NCBI RefSeq assembly: GCF_009696065.1
Contig: NZ_VUMS01000001.1
Location: 1-64,000 of the forward strand
Direction: 5' to 3'
From: Oliverpabstia intestinalis
Lineage (GTDB): Bacteria > Bacillota > Clostridia > Lachnospirales > Lachnospiraceae
DNA: 64,000 bases
How positions within the stretch are numbered: position 1 is the stretch's first letter; the number at the start of each line of letters is the position of its first letter. Made by a program: the position numbers and the translations under genes. Below are positions 16,372 to 24,921 of this stretch, in pieces. The notes beneath the pieces were generated by a model. The model searched no databases. It was not told the DNA's origin and worked only from the letters and a program-made list of their open reading frames with translations.

Positions 16372-18183
16372 ATGGCAGTCATAGGAATTGATCTTGGAAC
16401 AACCAATTCACTTGGTTGTGTCTACCGAAACGGAAAAGCGGAATTGATACCGAACGCATACGGCTCTTATCTTACACCGAGTGTGGTCAGTATGACGGAG
16501 GACGGAAAACTGATTGTGGGACAAACGGCGAAAGACCGGCTGATCACCTATCCGGAACGGACAGTTTCTTCTTTTAAGAAAGATATGGGAACCGGGCGCA
16601 GCTGGAAGCCTGGAGAAAAAAGTTTTCTTCCGGAAGAACTGAGCAGTCTGGTGATCCGGTCAATCGTGGAAGATGCACAGAATTATCTGGGCGAAGAGAT
16701 TGAGGAAGCGGTGATCTCGGTTCCGGCGTATTTTCATGATGAACAGAGAGTGGCGGTAAAACGTGCCGGAGCACTTGCAGGGATCCATGTGGAACGGATC
16801 GTCAATGAGCCAAGTGCAGCGGCACTGGCATCTTATTTTACAGCAAATGAAGAACAGAATATGCTGGTGTTTGACTTTGGTGGAGGAACGCTGGATGTGT
16901 CACTGGTGGATTGCTTTGATACAATGGTAGAAATTGTGTCTGTGGCGGGAAATAACCGACTGGGCGGGGATGATTTTGACCGATTGATTGCGGAGCATTT
17001 TCTACGGGAACATGGAGTTGCAAGGCAGCAGCTGCGTGCGCAGGAATACGCGGTGCTTCTCAAACAGGCGGAACGATGCAAAAAGCTGCTTTCCGAGCAG
17101 GAAGAGGTCGTGATGCATGCGATGGTGGGGGATCAGGTTTATGAGAGTACCTATACGATGGACCGGTTGTTTGAGGAGAGTAAAGCTTTGTTAAAAGAGA
17201 TCCGTCAGGTCATCGGAAGAGCATTGAAAGACGGGAAAATGACGATTCATGATGTGGATCTGGTGGTCATGGCAGGAGGATCCAGCAAAATGCCGCTGAT
17301 TCAGAAGTATATCCGCCATCTGTTTCATAAAGCACCTATGGTGCAGGGAAACTGTGACGAGCTGATCGCGCTGGGACTTGGGCTTGTGTGTGGTGTGAAA
17401 GAGAGAAAAGAAGAGATAAAAGATTATATTCTGACGGATATCTGCCCGTTTTCTCTCGGCGTTGCCACGATAAATGAAGCAGACCCGGACCGGGCATATA
17501 TGGCAAATATCATCAATCGCAATACGGTACTGCCGTGTTCGAGAGTACGCAGATTCTATACGGCATCGGATCAGCAGGATTATGTAGTTGTGGAGGTACA
17601 TCAGGGAGAAAATACTTACGCGCAGGATAATCTGCTTCTTGGGAAAATCGAGATATCGGTTCCGCCAAAACCAAAGGGAAAAGAAGCGGTGGATGTCCGG
17701 TTTACCTATGATATCAACGGGATTTTGATGGTGGATACCCGGGTGGTATCTACCGGTGTGGTAAAAACACATATTATTTCTCAGAAAATTCCGGAAGCGG
17801 AACTGGAAGAACGTGTTCGGGAGCTGGAGAAACTGAAGGTGCATCCGCGGGATCTGTCGGAGAATCAGCAGATGATGGAACGGCTGGAAGCGTTGTACCA
17901 GGAAGTATATCCGGAACAGAAAGAACAGGTGCAGCAGATGATCCGTACGTTTGAGGAATTTCTGGACGGACAGAATCCAAGACAGATCCAGGGATACCGA
18001 AGGTATCTGGAGAAAGCGGTCAGTATGCTGGAATATTATGATCCGTTTGAGGAAGAATTCGATGCATCGGAGTCTGACTGGGATCTGTGGGACGAAGAGG
18101 AAGCACAGGATCCGGACAATGAAGAAACGGACGAGGAGAAGTACTGGAAAAAGGAAGGGGATGATCATTCGTGGACCAGCTGA
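16372..18183 (+). CDS. Hsp70-family chaperone (HscC/DnaK-like)
   Basis: A 603-residue Hsp70 ATPase. Phosphate motif IGIDLGTTNS at 4-13, second phosphate motif LVFDFGGGTLDVSL near 166-179 and adenosine-binding MAGGSSKMP near 302-310. Then comes a substrate domain (about 360-480) and a helical lid ending in a very acidic tail (EEEFDASESDWDLWDEEE). It lacks the EEVD-like end and is shorter than housekeeping DnaK, so it is an accessory Hsp70 of the HscC sort. ATG 16372 gives the canonical N-terminus. Its end overlaps the start of a J-domain gene by 13 bases, so the two are coupled and probably act as a dedicated pair. Confidence 0.9.
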   Translation: MAVIGIDLGTTNSLGCVYRNGKAELIPNAYGSYLTPSVVSMTEDGKLIVGQTAKDRLITYPERTVSSFKKDMGTGRSWKPGEKSFLPEELSSLVIRSIVEDAQNYLGEEIEEAVISVPAYFHDEQRVAVKRAGALAGIHVERIVNEPSAAALASYFTANEEQNMLVFDFGGGTLDVSLVDCFDTMVEIVSVAGNNRLGGDDFDRLIAEHFLREHGVARQQLRAQEYAVLLKQAERCKKLLSEQEEVVMHAMVGDQVYESTYTMDRLFEESKALLKEIRQVIGRALKDGKMTIHDVDLVVMAGGSSKMPLIQKYIRHLFHKAPMVQGNCDELIALGLGLVCGVKERKEEIKDYILTDICPFSLGVATINEADPDRAYMANIINRNTVLPCSRVRRFYTASDQQDYVVVEVHQGENTYAQDNLLLGKIEISVPPKPKGKEAVDVRFTYDINGILMVDTRVVSTGVVKTHIISQKIPEAELEERVRELEKLKVHPRDLSENQQMMERLEALYQEVYPEQKEQVQQMIRTFEEFLDGQNPRQIQGYRRYLEKAVSMLEYYDPFEEEFDASESDWDLWDEEEAQDPDNEETDEEKYWKKEGDDHSWTS

Positions 18184-19412
18184 CAGCATACCGGATCTTA
18201 CAACTGATGCCGGGAAGCACAAGAAGAGAAATTCGGGAAGCGTATGCACGACTGGCGAAGGAATATCACCCGGAAGAACATCCGAAGGAATTTAACCAGA
18301 TTCAGGAAGCCTATCAGCTTCTGACCGACCGGGGGGAAAACTGGTCGTCAGATGCGGTGGATGACTGGTTTTCAGACGGAGAAAAGACGGAATCTGAATG
18401 GGAATCAGAAGAAACGTGTGAATCTGATACACGGTGGAAAGAGGAAGAAGAACAGGAAGAAAGCGAAGAGTCGGAAGAATCGTTTGACGAGGATTTTGAA
18501 GAGAGTGATGCAACAGAAGAATCCTGGAAAAGGACAGAAAAAGACGCAGAAGATCTACAGGAAAATGAGAAGTCGAAGGCTCAGCAGAAAAAAGAAACTC
18601 TTGAACAGGAGAGAAAAAATACAGAGGCATATCAGGATATCAGTCAATGGGAATTCCGATTTGATGCGTTTGAAGAAGCGGAGCGCCGGGAACAGTGGAA
18701 ACGGGAAGCGGAAACACAGCGAAGAAAAATGGACTGGCAGAGAGAACAGGAAAAATTGCAGGAGCAGACCCGCCGGGCAATCCGGGATTCGCTGTATGAA
18801 CTGGAACTGATCCTTGAAGATAGAAGGCGAAGAAATCGGACGGAACTGTATGAACCGTTCTTCTTCCGTAGAGAAAACAAGGCAGTGATGCTGCAGGAAG
18901 CATATGTCAGCGGACTGATTGATCTTCTGGAAAAATATCCGGTGAAGAGGAAAGTGTACCTGACGCTGCAAAAGATTTATTCCGGATCCGGTGCAGAGTC
19001 AGCGAAGGTGCTGATTCGTTATCTGGAACAGAAGAATAAAAAAGAGAATCCAAATGTATGGGGTGCGGCGGCATTTGCTGCGATTGGAATCGGTCAGTTA
19101 CAGGGAATCTGTGGAGAAGAGTGGAAGTCCTCTTTTTCGACTATGCTTATGCTGATCGTTGTGATTCTGGGACTGGGAATATTATACGCAGGTCTTCGAA
19201 CACATTACAGCGTGGGAATTTCTCAGATCTGGATTGCCGGGATCCTGTTCTGGCTGTCGTTTCTGGGATTGATTACGACCATATCCGACAATTTGTTTTG
19301 GGATGCAGACACCGGAATTTTTCTTGTGGTAATGGTTTGGTTCGAATCTATCATCTGGATGGTGATTCTTGGAATCAGGGCGATTGTGCTGAAGATAAAG
19401 AACCGGCGATAA
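18171..19412 (+). CDS. Membrane-anchored J-domain protein, partner of the Hsp70
   Basis: A 413-residue protein with an N-terminal J-domain (about 3-55). The diagnostic HPD loop reads HPE (residues 33-35), which is unusual because the Asp is normally needed to stimulate Hsp70 ATPase. Then come a strongly acidic, Ser/Glu-rich segment (about 60-130), a long charged coiled coil (130-250) and three hydrophobic segments at the C-terminus (about 297-405), ending in basic residues. It therefore seems to be anchored in the membrane with the J-domain in the cytoplasm. GTG 18171 is the start, inside the end of the Hsp70 gene, behind GGAAGGGG. The client is unknown. Confidence 0.85.
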   Translation: MDQLTAYRILQLMPGSTRREIREAYARLAKEYHPEEHPKEFNQIQEAYQLLTDRGENWSSDAVDDWFSDGEKTESEWESEETCESDTRWKEEEEQEESEESEESFDEDFEESDATEESWKRTEKDAEDLQENEKSKAQQKKETLEQERKNTEAYQDISQWEFRFDAFEEAERREQWKREAETQRRKMDWQREQEKLQEQTRRAIRDSLYELELILEDRRRRNRTELYEPFFFRRENKAVMLQEAYVSGLIDLLEKYPVKRKVYLTLQKIYSGSGAESAKVLIRYLEQKNKKENPNVWGAAAFAAIGIGQLQGICGEEWKSSFSTMLMLIVVILGLGILYAGLRTHYSVGISQIWIAGILFWLSFLGLITTISDNLFWDADTGIFLVVMVWFESIIWMVILGIRAIVLKIKNRR

Positions 19413-19449
19413 CAGGTTATAAAAAACAGAAAGAAAGGAAAATAAAAGT

Positions 19450-20097
19450 ATGAGATTAGAGATGCATGCACATGACTGTGAAGTCAGCCCGTGTGCGGTG
19501 ATTAAAGCAAAGGAACTGGTAGACGGATATAAAGAGGCCGGATATGACGGAATCGTGATCACCAATCATTTTGACAAGGGGATCATGCACCTGTGGGGTG
19601 AGACGACAGAGGAGCATTATCAGACTTATCTTCGCGGGTATGAGCTGGCAAAAGAAGAGGGAGAACATGTAGGTCTGAGGGTGATCCTCGGTATGGAGAT
19701 CCGTCTGGAATGCGGACCGGAGGATTATCTGGTATACGGCGTGACAAAGGATTTTATCCGGGAGCATATGGACATCTGTGGCTGCAGTCTGCAGGAATTA
19801 TATGAGATCTGTGAGGAAAATGGATGTGTCCTGATACAGGCTCACCCTTTCCGGGAATACTGTCAGATACAGAATCCGAAGTATCTGCATGGTGTGGAGA
19901 GAAACTTTAATTCCGGACATGACAACCATAATGAAAAACTGGACGCATGGCTGAAGGAACCGGGAAGAGAGCACCTGATCATAACCCGGGGAAGCGACTG
20001 CCATGAGATTCCTCAGGTGGGACTGGTAGATTTTGTGATAGATGAGGATGTGCGGGATAGTAGGGAGCTGGCAGAGGTTTTGAGAAAACTGGCATAG
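19450..20097 (+). CDS. PHP-domain metal-dependent phosphoesterase
   Basis: A 215-residue protein of the polymerase and histidinol phosphatase fold. Metal-binding residues are seen in order: HAHD at 6-9, ITNHFD near 36-41, GMEIRLE near 78-84, AHPFR near 133-137 and GSDCHE near 181-186. Such proteins hydrolyse phosphoesters with two or three bound metals; the substrate is not predictable. AGAAAGGAAA precedes ATG 19450, which lies 37 bases after the J-protein gene, possibly the same transcript. A terminator follows. Confidence 0.88.
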   Translation: MRLEMHAHDCEVSPCAVIKAKELVDGYKEAGYDGIVITNHFDKGIMHLWGETTEEHYQTYLRGYELAKEEGEHVGLRVILGMEIRLECGPEDYLVYGVTKDFIREHMDICGCSLQELYEICEENGCVLIQAHPFREYCQIQNPKYLHGVERNFNSGHDNHNEKLDAWLKEPGREHLIITRGSDCHEIPQVGLVDFVIDEDVRDSRELAEVLRKLA

Positions 20098-20146
20098 AAG
20101 AGAAAAAACTTCGGTTTCTGCATATATGAGCAATGGGCAAAATAAA

Positions 20147-20172
20147 CGTAACTGTGTGTAATGAACAGTTAC
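20147..20172 (+). repeat. Right-end relic of the 142-bp repeat family
   Basis: CGTAACTGTG...GAACAGTTAC matches the last 26 bases of the full element at 42185-42326 with an interior substitution. No left end is recognisable nearby. Confidence 0.5.
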
Positions 20173-20193
20173 AAAATAATAAAAAAAGAGGAA

Positions 20194-20231
20194 AGCATAC
20201 ATGCATTTTGATACACATGTATGCTTTTTTT
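20194..20231 (+). terminator. Terminator after the PHP gene
   Basis: AGCATACATG pairs exactly with CATGTATGCT around a loop of about 12 bases and is followed by seven T. The rest of the gap 20232-20482 is AT-rich leader of the LacI gene with one palindrome. Confidence 0.92.
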
Positions 20232-20341
20232 GTAACTTGTATATACTAAAGAAAGCAAAGATTATCGTAAAAAAGCATATAAAACACATGAAAAAATAGT
20301 TAAATCGCACAAAAAAATGACAAAAATGACAAAATAACCAC

Positions 20342-20359
20342 TGTGGTCGCGTGACCACA
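20342..20359. promoter_or_regulatory. Candidate operator upstream of LacI regulator 1
   Basis: TGTGGTC (20342-20348) and GACCACA (20353-20359) form a near-perfect 18-base dyad 124 bases upstream of the LacI-family gene. Its size and symmetry fit a LacI-family site, so autoregulation of the regulator-transporter operon is plausible. No strong promoter hexamers were found beside it. Confidence 0.45.
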
Positions 20360-20482
20360 TATAGCGACATGGACAACAAGACGATGGTGAAATAAAATAA
20401 ATACATCAAAAGTACTAGTGCGGATGTAAAAAACCAACTCTTGTTATATAAAGTGCACAAAAAGACAAGGAGTGGAAGAGAT

Positions 20483-21562
20483 ATGGGCAAGAAACCAGTT
20501 ACAAGAAAAGACATTGCGGAATTATGTGAGGTTTCTATATCGGTAGTATCAAGAGCATTAAATAATAGCGGATATGTGGAGGAAAGTAAGCGAAAAAAAA
20601 TCATAGCAACAGCAGAAAGGTTAGGTTATGTTCCTCAACCGGTAGCCATGAGCTTACAGGAACGGAGAACAAAACAGATTTTGTATTACTGTAAAGATCT
20701 GAGCAACGGATATTATATTGATATGTACAGAGGAATGTGTCAGGCAGCAAACGAAAGAGGATATCTGGTAACCGTAAATGGTGTGATGGCATTTGAATGC
20801 ATCAAGGATACCATGGTGGATGGAATTATAATGCCGAATGAAAATATGACAAGCTACTATATGAAAAAAGTTGGAAAAAATTATTATCTGCCGATAGTAA
20901 GTGCATCTTTTTGTAATGTAGCAGACATCCCGAAGTCGGTACCGCTGGTGGAAGTGGATATGTACAAGGCGATGGAAATTGCTTTGAACTATCTAAACAA
21001 CATGGGTCACAAAATCATAGCCTATGGATTTCCATATGATATGAATAACCCCAATTCTCGATATCTGGCATATAAAAATTATATCAAGAAGGTAATCGGA
21101 AATAGTCGATGGGAAAAATACGTATTGGCGATTCATAAAAATGAAATGAAAAATGATCCCAGAATCGCCCCATTTTCTGAGGATTTACCGGGACATAGTA
21201 TGTATCAGGAAGAAGATTTCTTTGGAAAAGGAAAGGTTGCAGCACAGATTTTTATGGAACGAAAGCTGGATGCGACTGCAGTCATTTGTTTTAATGATGA
21301 ATTTGCAATTGGAATGATAAGAGGATTTCAGGAACTTGGAGTCAAAGTACCGGATCAGATTTCTGTGATGGGAATAGACGGAACAGGGATCAGGAAGTAT
21401 CTTTCCCCTACCCTTACCACAATTAATATGTTTCCGCAAAAACAGGGACAAGAATGTGCCAATATTCTGATTGACATGATTGAGAAAACTAATAGAAGAT
21501 ATATGGTGCATATTAAACCTAAATTGCAGCTGGGAGAAAGTGTAAAGAATCTACGTGTTTAG
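20483..21562 (+). CDS. LacI family transcriptional regulator 1
   Basis: A 359-residue regulator with an N-terminal LacI helix-turn-helix (VTRKDIAELCEVSISVVSRALN, about 6-27, then the hinge GYVPQPVAMSL) and a periplasmic-binding-like effector domain (about 60-340). ATG 20483 is chosen: AAGGAGTGGAAGAG precedes it and the protein then starts at the HTH; an in-frame TTG at 20441 is too long. It is 20 bases before the sugar-binding protein gene, so it is cotranscribed with the ABC importer and GH42 enzyme and probably controls them in response to a galactoside or oligosaccharide. Confidence 0.9.
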   Translation: MGKKPVTRKDIAELCEVSISVVSRALNNSGYVEESKRKKIIATAERLGYVPQPVAMSLQERRTKQILYYCKDLSNGYYIDMYRGMCQAANERGYLVTVNGVMAFECIKDTMVDGIIMPNENMTSYYMKKVGKNYYLPIVSASFCNVADIPKSVPLVEVDMYKAMEIALNYLNNMGHKIIAYGFPYDMNNPNSRYLAYKNYIKKVIGNSRWEKYVLAIHKNEMKNDPRIAPFSEDLPGHSMYQEEDFFGKGKVAAQIFMERKLDATAVICFNDEFAIGMIRGFQELGVKVPDQISVMGIDGTGIRKYLSPTLTTINMFPQKQGQECANILIDMIEKTNRRYMVHIKPKLQLGESVKNLRV

Positions 21563-21582
21563 AGAACGCAGGAGGTCAGTGT

Positions 21583-22959
21583 ATGAAGAAAAGAAATATG
21601 ATTAAGAAAGGTTTAGCATGTGTTATGGCAGCAACCATGACGATTGGACTTGCAGCTTGTGGAGGATCCAACGGAGGTGGCGATGATGTTTCAGAGGCAG
21701 ATTTTTCAGATCCGGAAAGCATCAAAGGTACAATTACAGTAGGCGGATGGCCGTCTGGAGATGATGGATTTGAAGCAGCTATGGAAGGATTCCATAAAGT
21801 ATATCCAAATATTGAAGTAGAAATGCAGTTTACAGATACAACAGCACATCATCAGGCTTTGCAGACAGCTCTTTCAGCAGGAGATGGTGCTCCGGATGTT
21901 GCCATGGTTGAAGGTGCTCATGTGGCTGAGTATCGTGAATCCTCAGCGTTAACAAACCTGCTGGAGGAGCCATATAATGCAGGAGAACTGGAAAAAGATT
22001 TTGTGAAATTCAAGTGGGATCAGTGTAAATCAGCAGATGGAAGCGCTGTTCGGCTGATTCCGTGGGATGTAGGACCATGTACATATTTCTATCGTACTGA
22101 TATTTTCGAGGAATGTGGACTTCCGACAGATCCGGATGAGGTTGCTGAACTGATGAGCACATGGGACGGCGTACTGGAAGTAGCAAGAAAAGTAAATATT
22201 CCTGGAAAACGCTGGCTGTTACCGGATGCTTCTTATCTGTATTTTGAACTGTTTTGTAACAGAGATTATTATGATGAAGACCTGAATCTTCAGATTGAAA
22301 GAGATGGTGACCTGGATTGCCTGAACGCAGTCATCAAGATGCGTGAAGAAGGTCTGGATATGAACGTTGATATGTGGAGTACAGAAGCAACTGCAGCATA
22401 CGGAGATGGAAGTCTGGTATCTGTGTGCACTGGTGGATGGTTCGGTGGATTCCTGAAAACCGATTATGCTCCGGATGCATCCGGCAAATGGGGTGTTGCT
22501 AAAATGCCTGGTGGAGTAAAGGCTTCCAACTGGGGTGGATCTTTCCTGGTAATTCCGGAACAGAGCAAAAACAAAGCAGCAGCATGGGCATTTGTTAAAT
22601 ATATGTTGGCAACCAAAGAAGGACAGAACGATATCTTCCAGGCCGTAGATTACTTCCCGGCATACACACCGGCATATGAAGATACAGAAATCTATGATGC
22701 AACAGATGACTACTTCAGTGGTCAGCAGCCGAAAAAACTGTGGGCAGAACTGGCCAAGGAACTGAAGCCTGTAAATACAACTATGATGGACACTACAGCT
22801 GAAGGATGTATCTATAGCTCTGTAAATGCCGGCCTGGAGCAGGGTCTGGATGCAGAAGGTATCCGTGACCTGGTAAAATCAGATATTGAAAAAGCGACAG
22901 CAGAGGTAAAAGAACAGCAGATTCAGACCTTGAAGGATGCAGGTGTTTGGGACAAATAA
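21583..22959 (+). CDS. ABC sugar transporter, substrate-binding lipoprotein
   Basis: A 458-residue family 1 extracellular solute-binding protein. The signal peptide (MKKRNMIKKG then a hydrophobic run) ends in lipobox LAAC with Cys26 as the lipidated residue, followed by a Gly/Ser/Asp linker. The mature part shows the type 2 cluster-B pattern with ITVGGW, PDVAMVEG, an aromatic-rich cleft, and WGGSFLVIPEQSKNKAAAWAFVKYM near the C-terminal lobe. AGGAGGTCAGTGT precedes ATG. A hairpin separates it from the permease genes, as often seen where the binding protein is made in excess. Confidence 0.93.
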   Translation: MKKRNMIKKGLACVMAATMTIGLAACGGSNGGGDDVSEADFSDPESIKGTITVGGWPSGDDGFEAAMEGFHKVYPNIEVEMQFTDTTAHHQALQTALSAGDGAPDVAMVEGAHVAEYRESSALTNLLEEPYNAGELEKDFVKFKWDQCKSADGSAVRLIPWDVGPCTYFYRTDIFEECGLPTDPDEVAELMSTWDGVLEVARKVNIPGKRWLLPDASYLYFELFCNRDYYDEDLNLQIERDGDLDCLNAVIKMREEGLDMNVDMWSTEATAAYGDGSLVSVCTGGWFGGFLKTDYAPDASGKWGVAKMPGGVKASNWGGSFLVIPEQSKNKAAAWAFVKYMLATKEGQNDIFQAVDYFPAYTPAYEDTEIYDATDDYFSGQQPKKLWAELAKELKPVNTTMMDTTAEGCIYSSVNAGLEQGLDAEGIRDLVKSDIEKATAEVKEQQIQTLKDAGVWDK

Positions 22960-22988
22960 GTGAATCAGTACAATTAAAGATTTCATAT

Positions 22989-23023
22989 CGGCCGCTGTAT
23001 CGGAACCGTCCGGTCGGCGGCTG
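22989..23023 (+). promoter_or_regulatory. Intercistronic hairpin after the binding-protein gene
   Basis: CGGCCGC pairs with GCGGCTG (one wobble) around a 21-base loop that itself holds CGGAACCG, followed by ATTTTG. The T-run is too short for a full terminator; partial termination or mRNA protection is likely and would favour the binding protein over the permeases. Confidence 0.6.
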
Positions 23024-23064
23024 ATTTTGAATAGAGATACTGATGAACGGAAGGAGGATCACTT

Positions 23065-24000
23065 TTGAACACAACAAAGAAAAAAGGGTTTGTTTATACG
23101 TTAAAAAAGAATAAAGTGGCATATGCATACGTCGCACCGTTTTATATTTTATTCGCTATCTTCGGTCTGTTTCCTATTGTAGCCGGATTTGGTCTGAGCT
23201 TTTTCAGATGGGATGGCATCGGTCCGATGCATTTTAATGGTGTTACAAATTATATTAATTTGTTTAAAGACAGTCTGTTCTGGAAAGCTTTATCAAACAC
23301 ACTGTTAATCGGTATTCTGGCACATATTCCGATCCTGCTTGGAGGTCTTGCACTGGCTTATATCCTGAACTCCAAACTGGTAGAAGGTGAAAACATCTTT
23401 AAGACCATTTACTTCATGCCTATGGTAACCAGTTCTGTTGCTATTTCTATTATTTTCCAGAATTTGTTTGGAAATAACTATGGTATCATCAACTGGTTTT
23501 TAAGTTTGTTTGGACAGAAAGCTATCAACTGGCTTGGCGGAGACGGAAGTCTGATCAAAGTTGCCGTAATCGTGATGTTTGCATGGAAATGGGTAGGATG
23601 GAACATGGTTATCTATCTGGCCGGTATGCAGGGTATCAGTGGTGATATCTATGAAGCAGCCAAGATCGACGGTGCTTCCGACACAAGAGTTATGTTCAGC
23701 ATTGTTATCCCGCTGTTAAAACCAATCATCGTATTTACAATCGTACAGTCCAGTATCGGTATGTTCAACCTGTTCACAGAACCGTTCATCCTGACAAACT
23801 CCAGCTGGACCGGTGGCGTAAATAATGGTGGTTTGACATTGATGATGTATCTGTTAAATAAAGCACCACAGGGTGGTAACTCTTATGGATATGCATCTGC
23901 ATGTGCATATGTAATCACAATTATGATCGTAATTATCTCTGTATTCGTTAATAAATTTTCAGAGGAGAAAGATGAGGGAAGGAGGAAATACGGTAAATGA
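23065..24000 (+). CDS. ABC sugar transporter, permease (MalF-like)
   Basis: A 311-residue membrane protein with six hydrophobic segments. The EAA loop that contacts the ATPase reads YEAAKIDGASDTRVMFSIVIPLLKP (about 200-224). It starts with TTG 23065, the only start placed behind the strong AAGGAGG; the next in-frame ATG would cut into the first membrane segment. It overlaps the next permease gene by 4 bases (ATGA). No ATPase gene is present in the operon, so a shared MsmK-type ATPase encoded elsewhere probably powers it. Confidence 0.92.
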   Translation: MNTTKKKGFVYTLKKNKVAYAYVAPFYILFAIFGLFPIVAGFGLSFFRWDGIGPMHFNGVTNYINLFKDSLFWKALSNTLLIGILAHIPILLGGLALAYILNSKLVEGENIFKTIYFMPMVTSSVAISIIFQNLFGNNYGIINWFLSLFGQKAINWLGGDGSLIKVAVIVMFAWKWVGWNMVIYLAGMQGISGDIYEAAKIDGASDTRVMFSIVIPLLKPIIVFTIVQSSIGMFNLFTEPFILTNSSWTGGVNNGGLTLMMYLLNKAPQGGNSYGYASACAYVITIMIVIISVFVNKFSEEKDEGRRKYGK

Positions 24001-24881
24001 AAACACTTTTAATTGGAATCTTAATAATAGCCGTTGTTTTAGCAGTAATTTCCAAAATCCATCCGATAGGAAAGAAAGTATCCCTGTATATTGTACTTGG
24101 ATTTATCGCATTGATCATGTTGATTCCGTTCTACATGATGTTCGTTATGGCAACACATACAACCAGTGAAATTTATTCTTTTCCTCCTGCAATGTGGTTC
24201 GGAACGAATATAGTAACTAACCTGAAAAATATGATTCAGGCAGTAAACTTCCCGCTGTCCTTCCTGAATAGCTGTATTGTGACTTTTGGAAATGTTATCC
24301 TGGTATTATTTTTCTGTTCTATCGGAGGATATGCTTTCGCAGTATATCAGTTTCCGGGAAGAAAAGTTCTCTTTGCAGTACTGCTGGGAACTATGATGGT
24401 TCCGTGGACAGCAGGTATTATTCCATGGTTTATCATGATGTCAAAACTTGGCTGGCTGAATAGCTTCCAGGCGTTGATCATCCCGAGTTGTGCCAATGCG
24501 TTTGGCATTTTCTGGATGAGGCAGTATTGTCAGAATAATGTACCGGTATCATTGGTAGAAGCAGCGCGAATCGACGGATGTAGTGAGTGGACAATCTTTT
24601 TCCGTGTTATTGCTCCGATCCTGAAACCTGCTTATGCTTCTCTGGGTATTATGCAGTTCGTAAACGTATGGAATGACTTCATGCAGCCTCTGATGATCCT
24701 GAGAAGACCGGAAAAAATGACTCTGCCGCTGATGCTGAAGACCATGGTTGGTGACCGTGGTACCGACTACGGCGCACTGATGTTTGCAAGTACCTGCGCG
24801 GTTCTGCCGCTGTTGATCGCATTCTTAAGTGCATCCAAGTTCTTCATGTCAGGTCTGACATCCGGCGCAGTAAAAGAATAA
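23997..24881 (+). CDS. ABC sugar transporter, permease (MalG-like)
   Basis: A 294-residue partner permease with six membrane segments. EAA loop: VEAARIDGCSEWTIFFRVIAPILKP (about 190-215). The ATGA overlap with the upstream permease shows translational coupling. Followed after 40 bases by the GH42 gene, which suggests import of a galactoside that is hydrolysed inside the cell. Confidence 0.93.
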   Translation: MKTLLIGILIIAVVLAVISKIHPIGKKVSLYIVLGFIALIMLIPFYMMFVMATHTTSEIYSFPPAMWFGTNIVTNLKNMIQAVNFPLSFLNSCIVTFGNVILVLFFCSIGGYAFAVYQFPGRKVLFAVLLGTMMVPWTAGIIPWFIMMSKLGWLNSFQALIIPSCANAFGIFWMRQYCQNNVPVSLVEAARIDGCSEWTIFFRVIAPILKPAYASLGIMQFVNVWNDFMQPLMILRRPEKMTLPLMLKTMVGDRGTDYGALMFASTCAVLPLLIAFLSASKFFMSGLTSGAVKE

Positions 24882-24921
24882 TAACTAGACATAATGTATT
24901 GATAAAAAGTGAGGTAATCTT

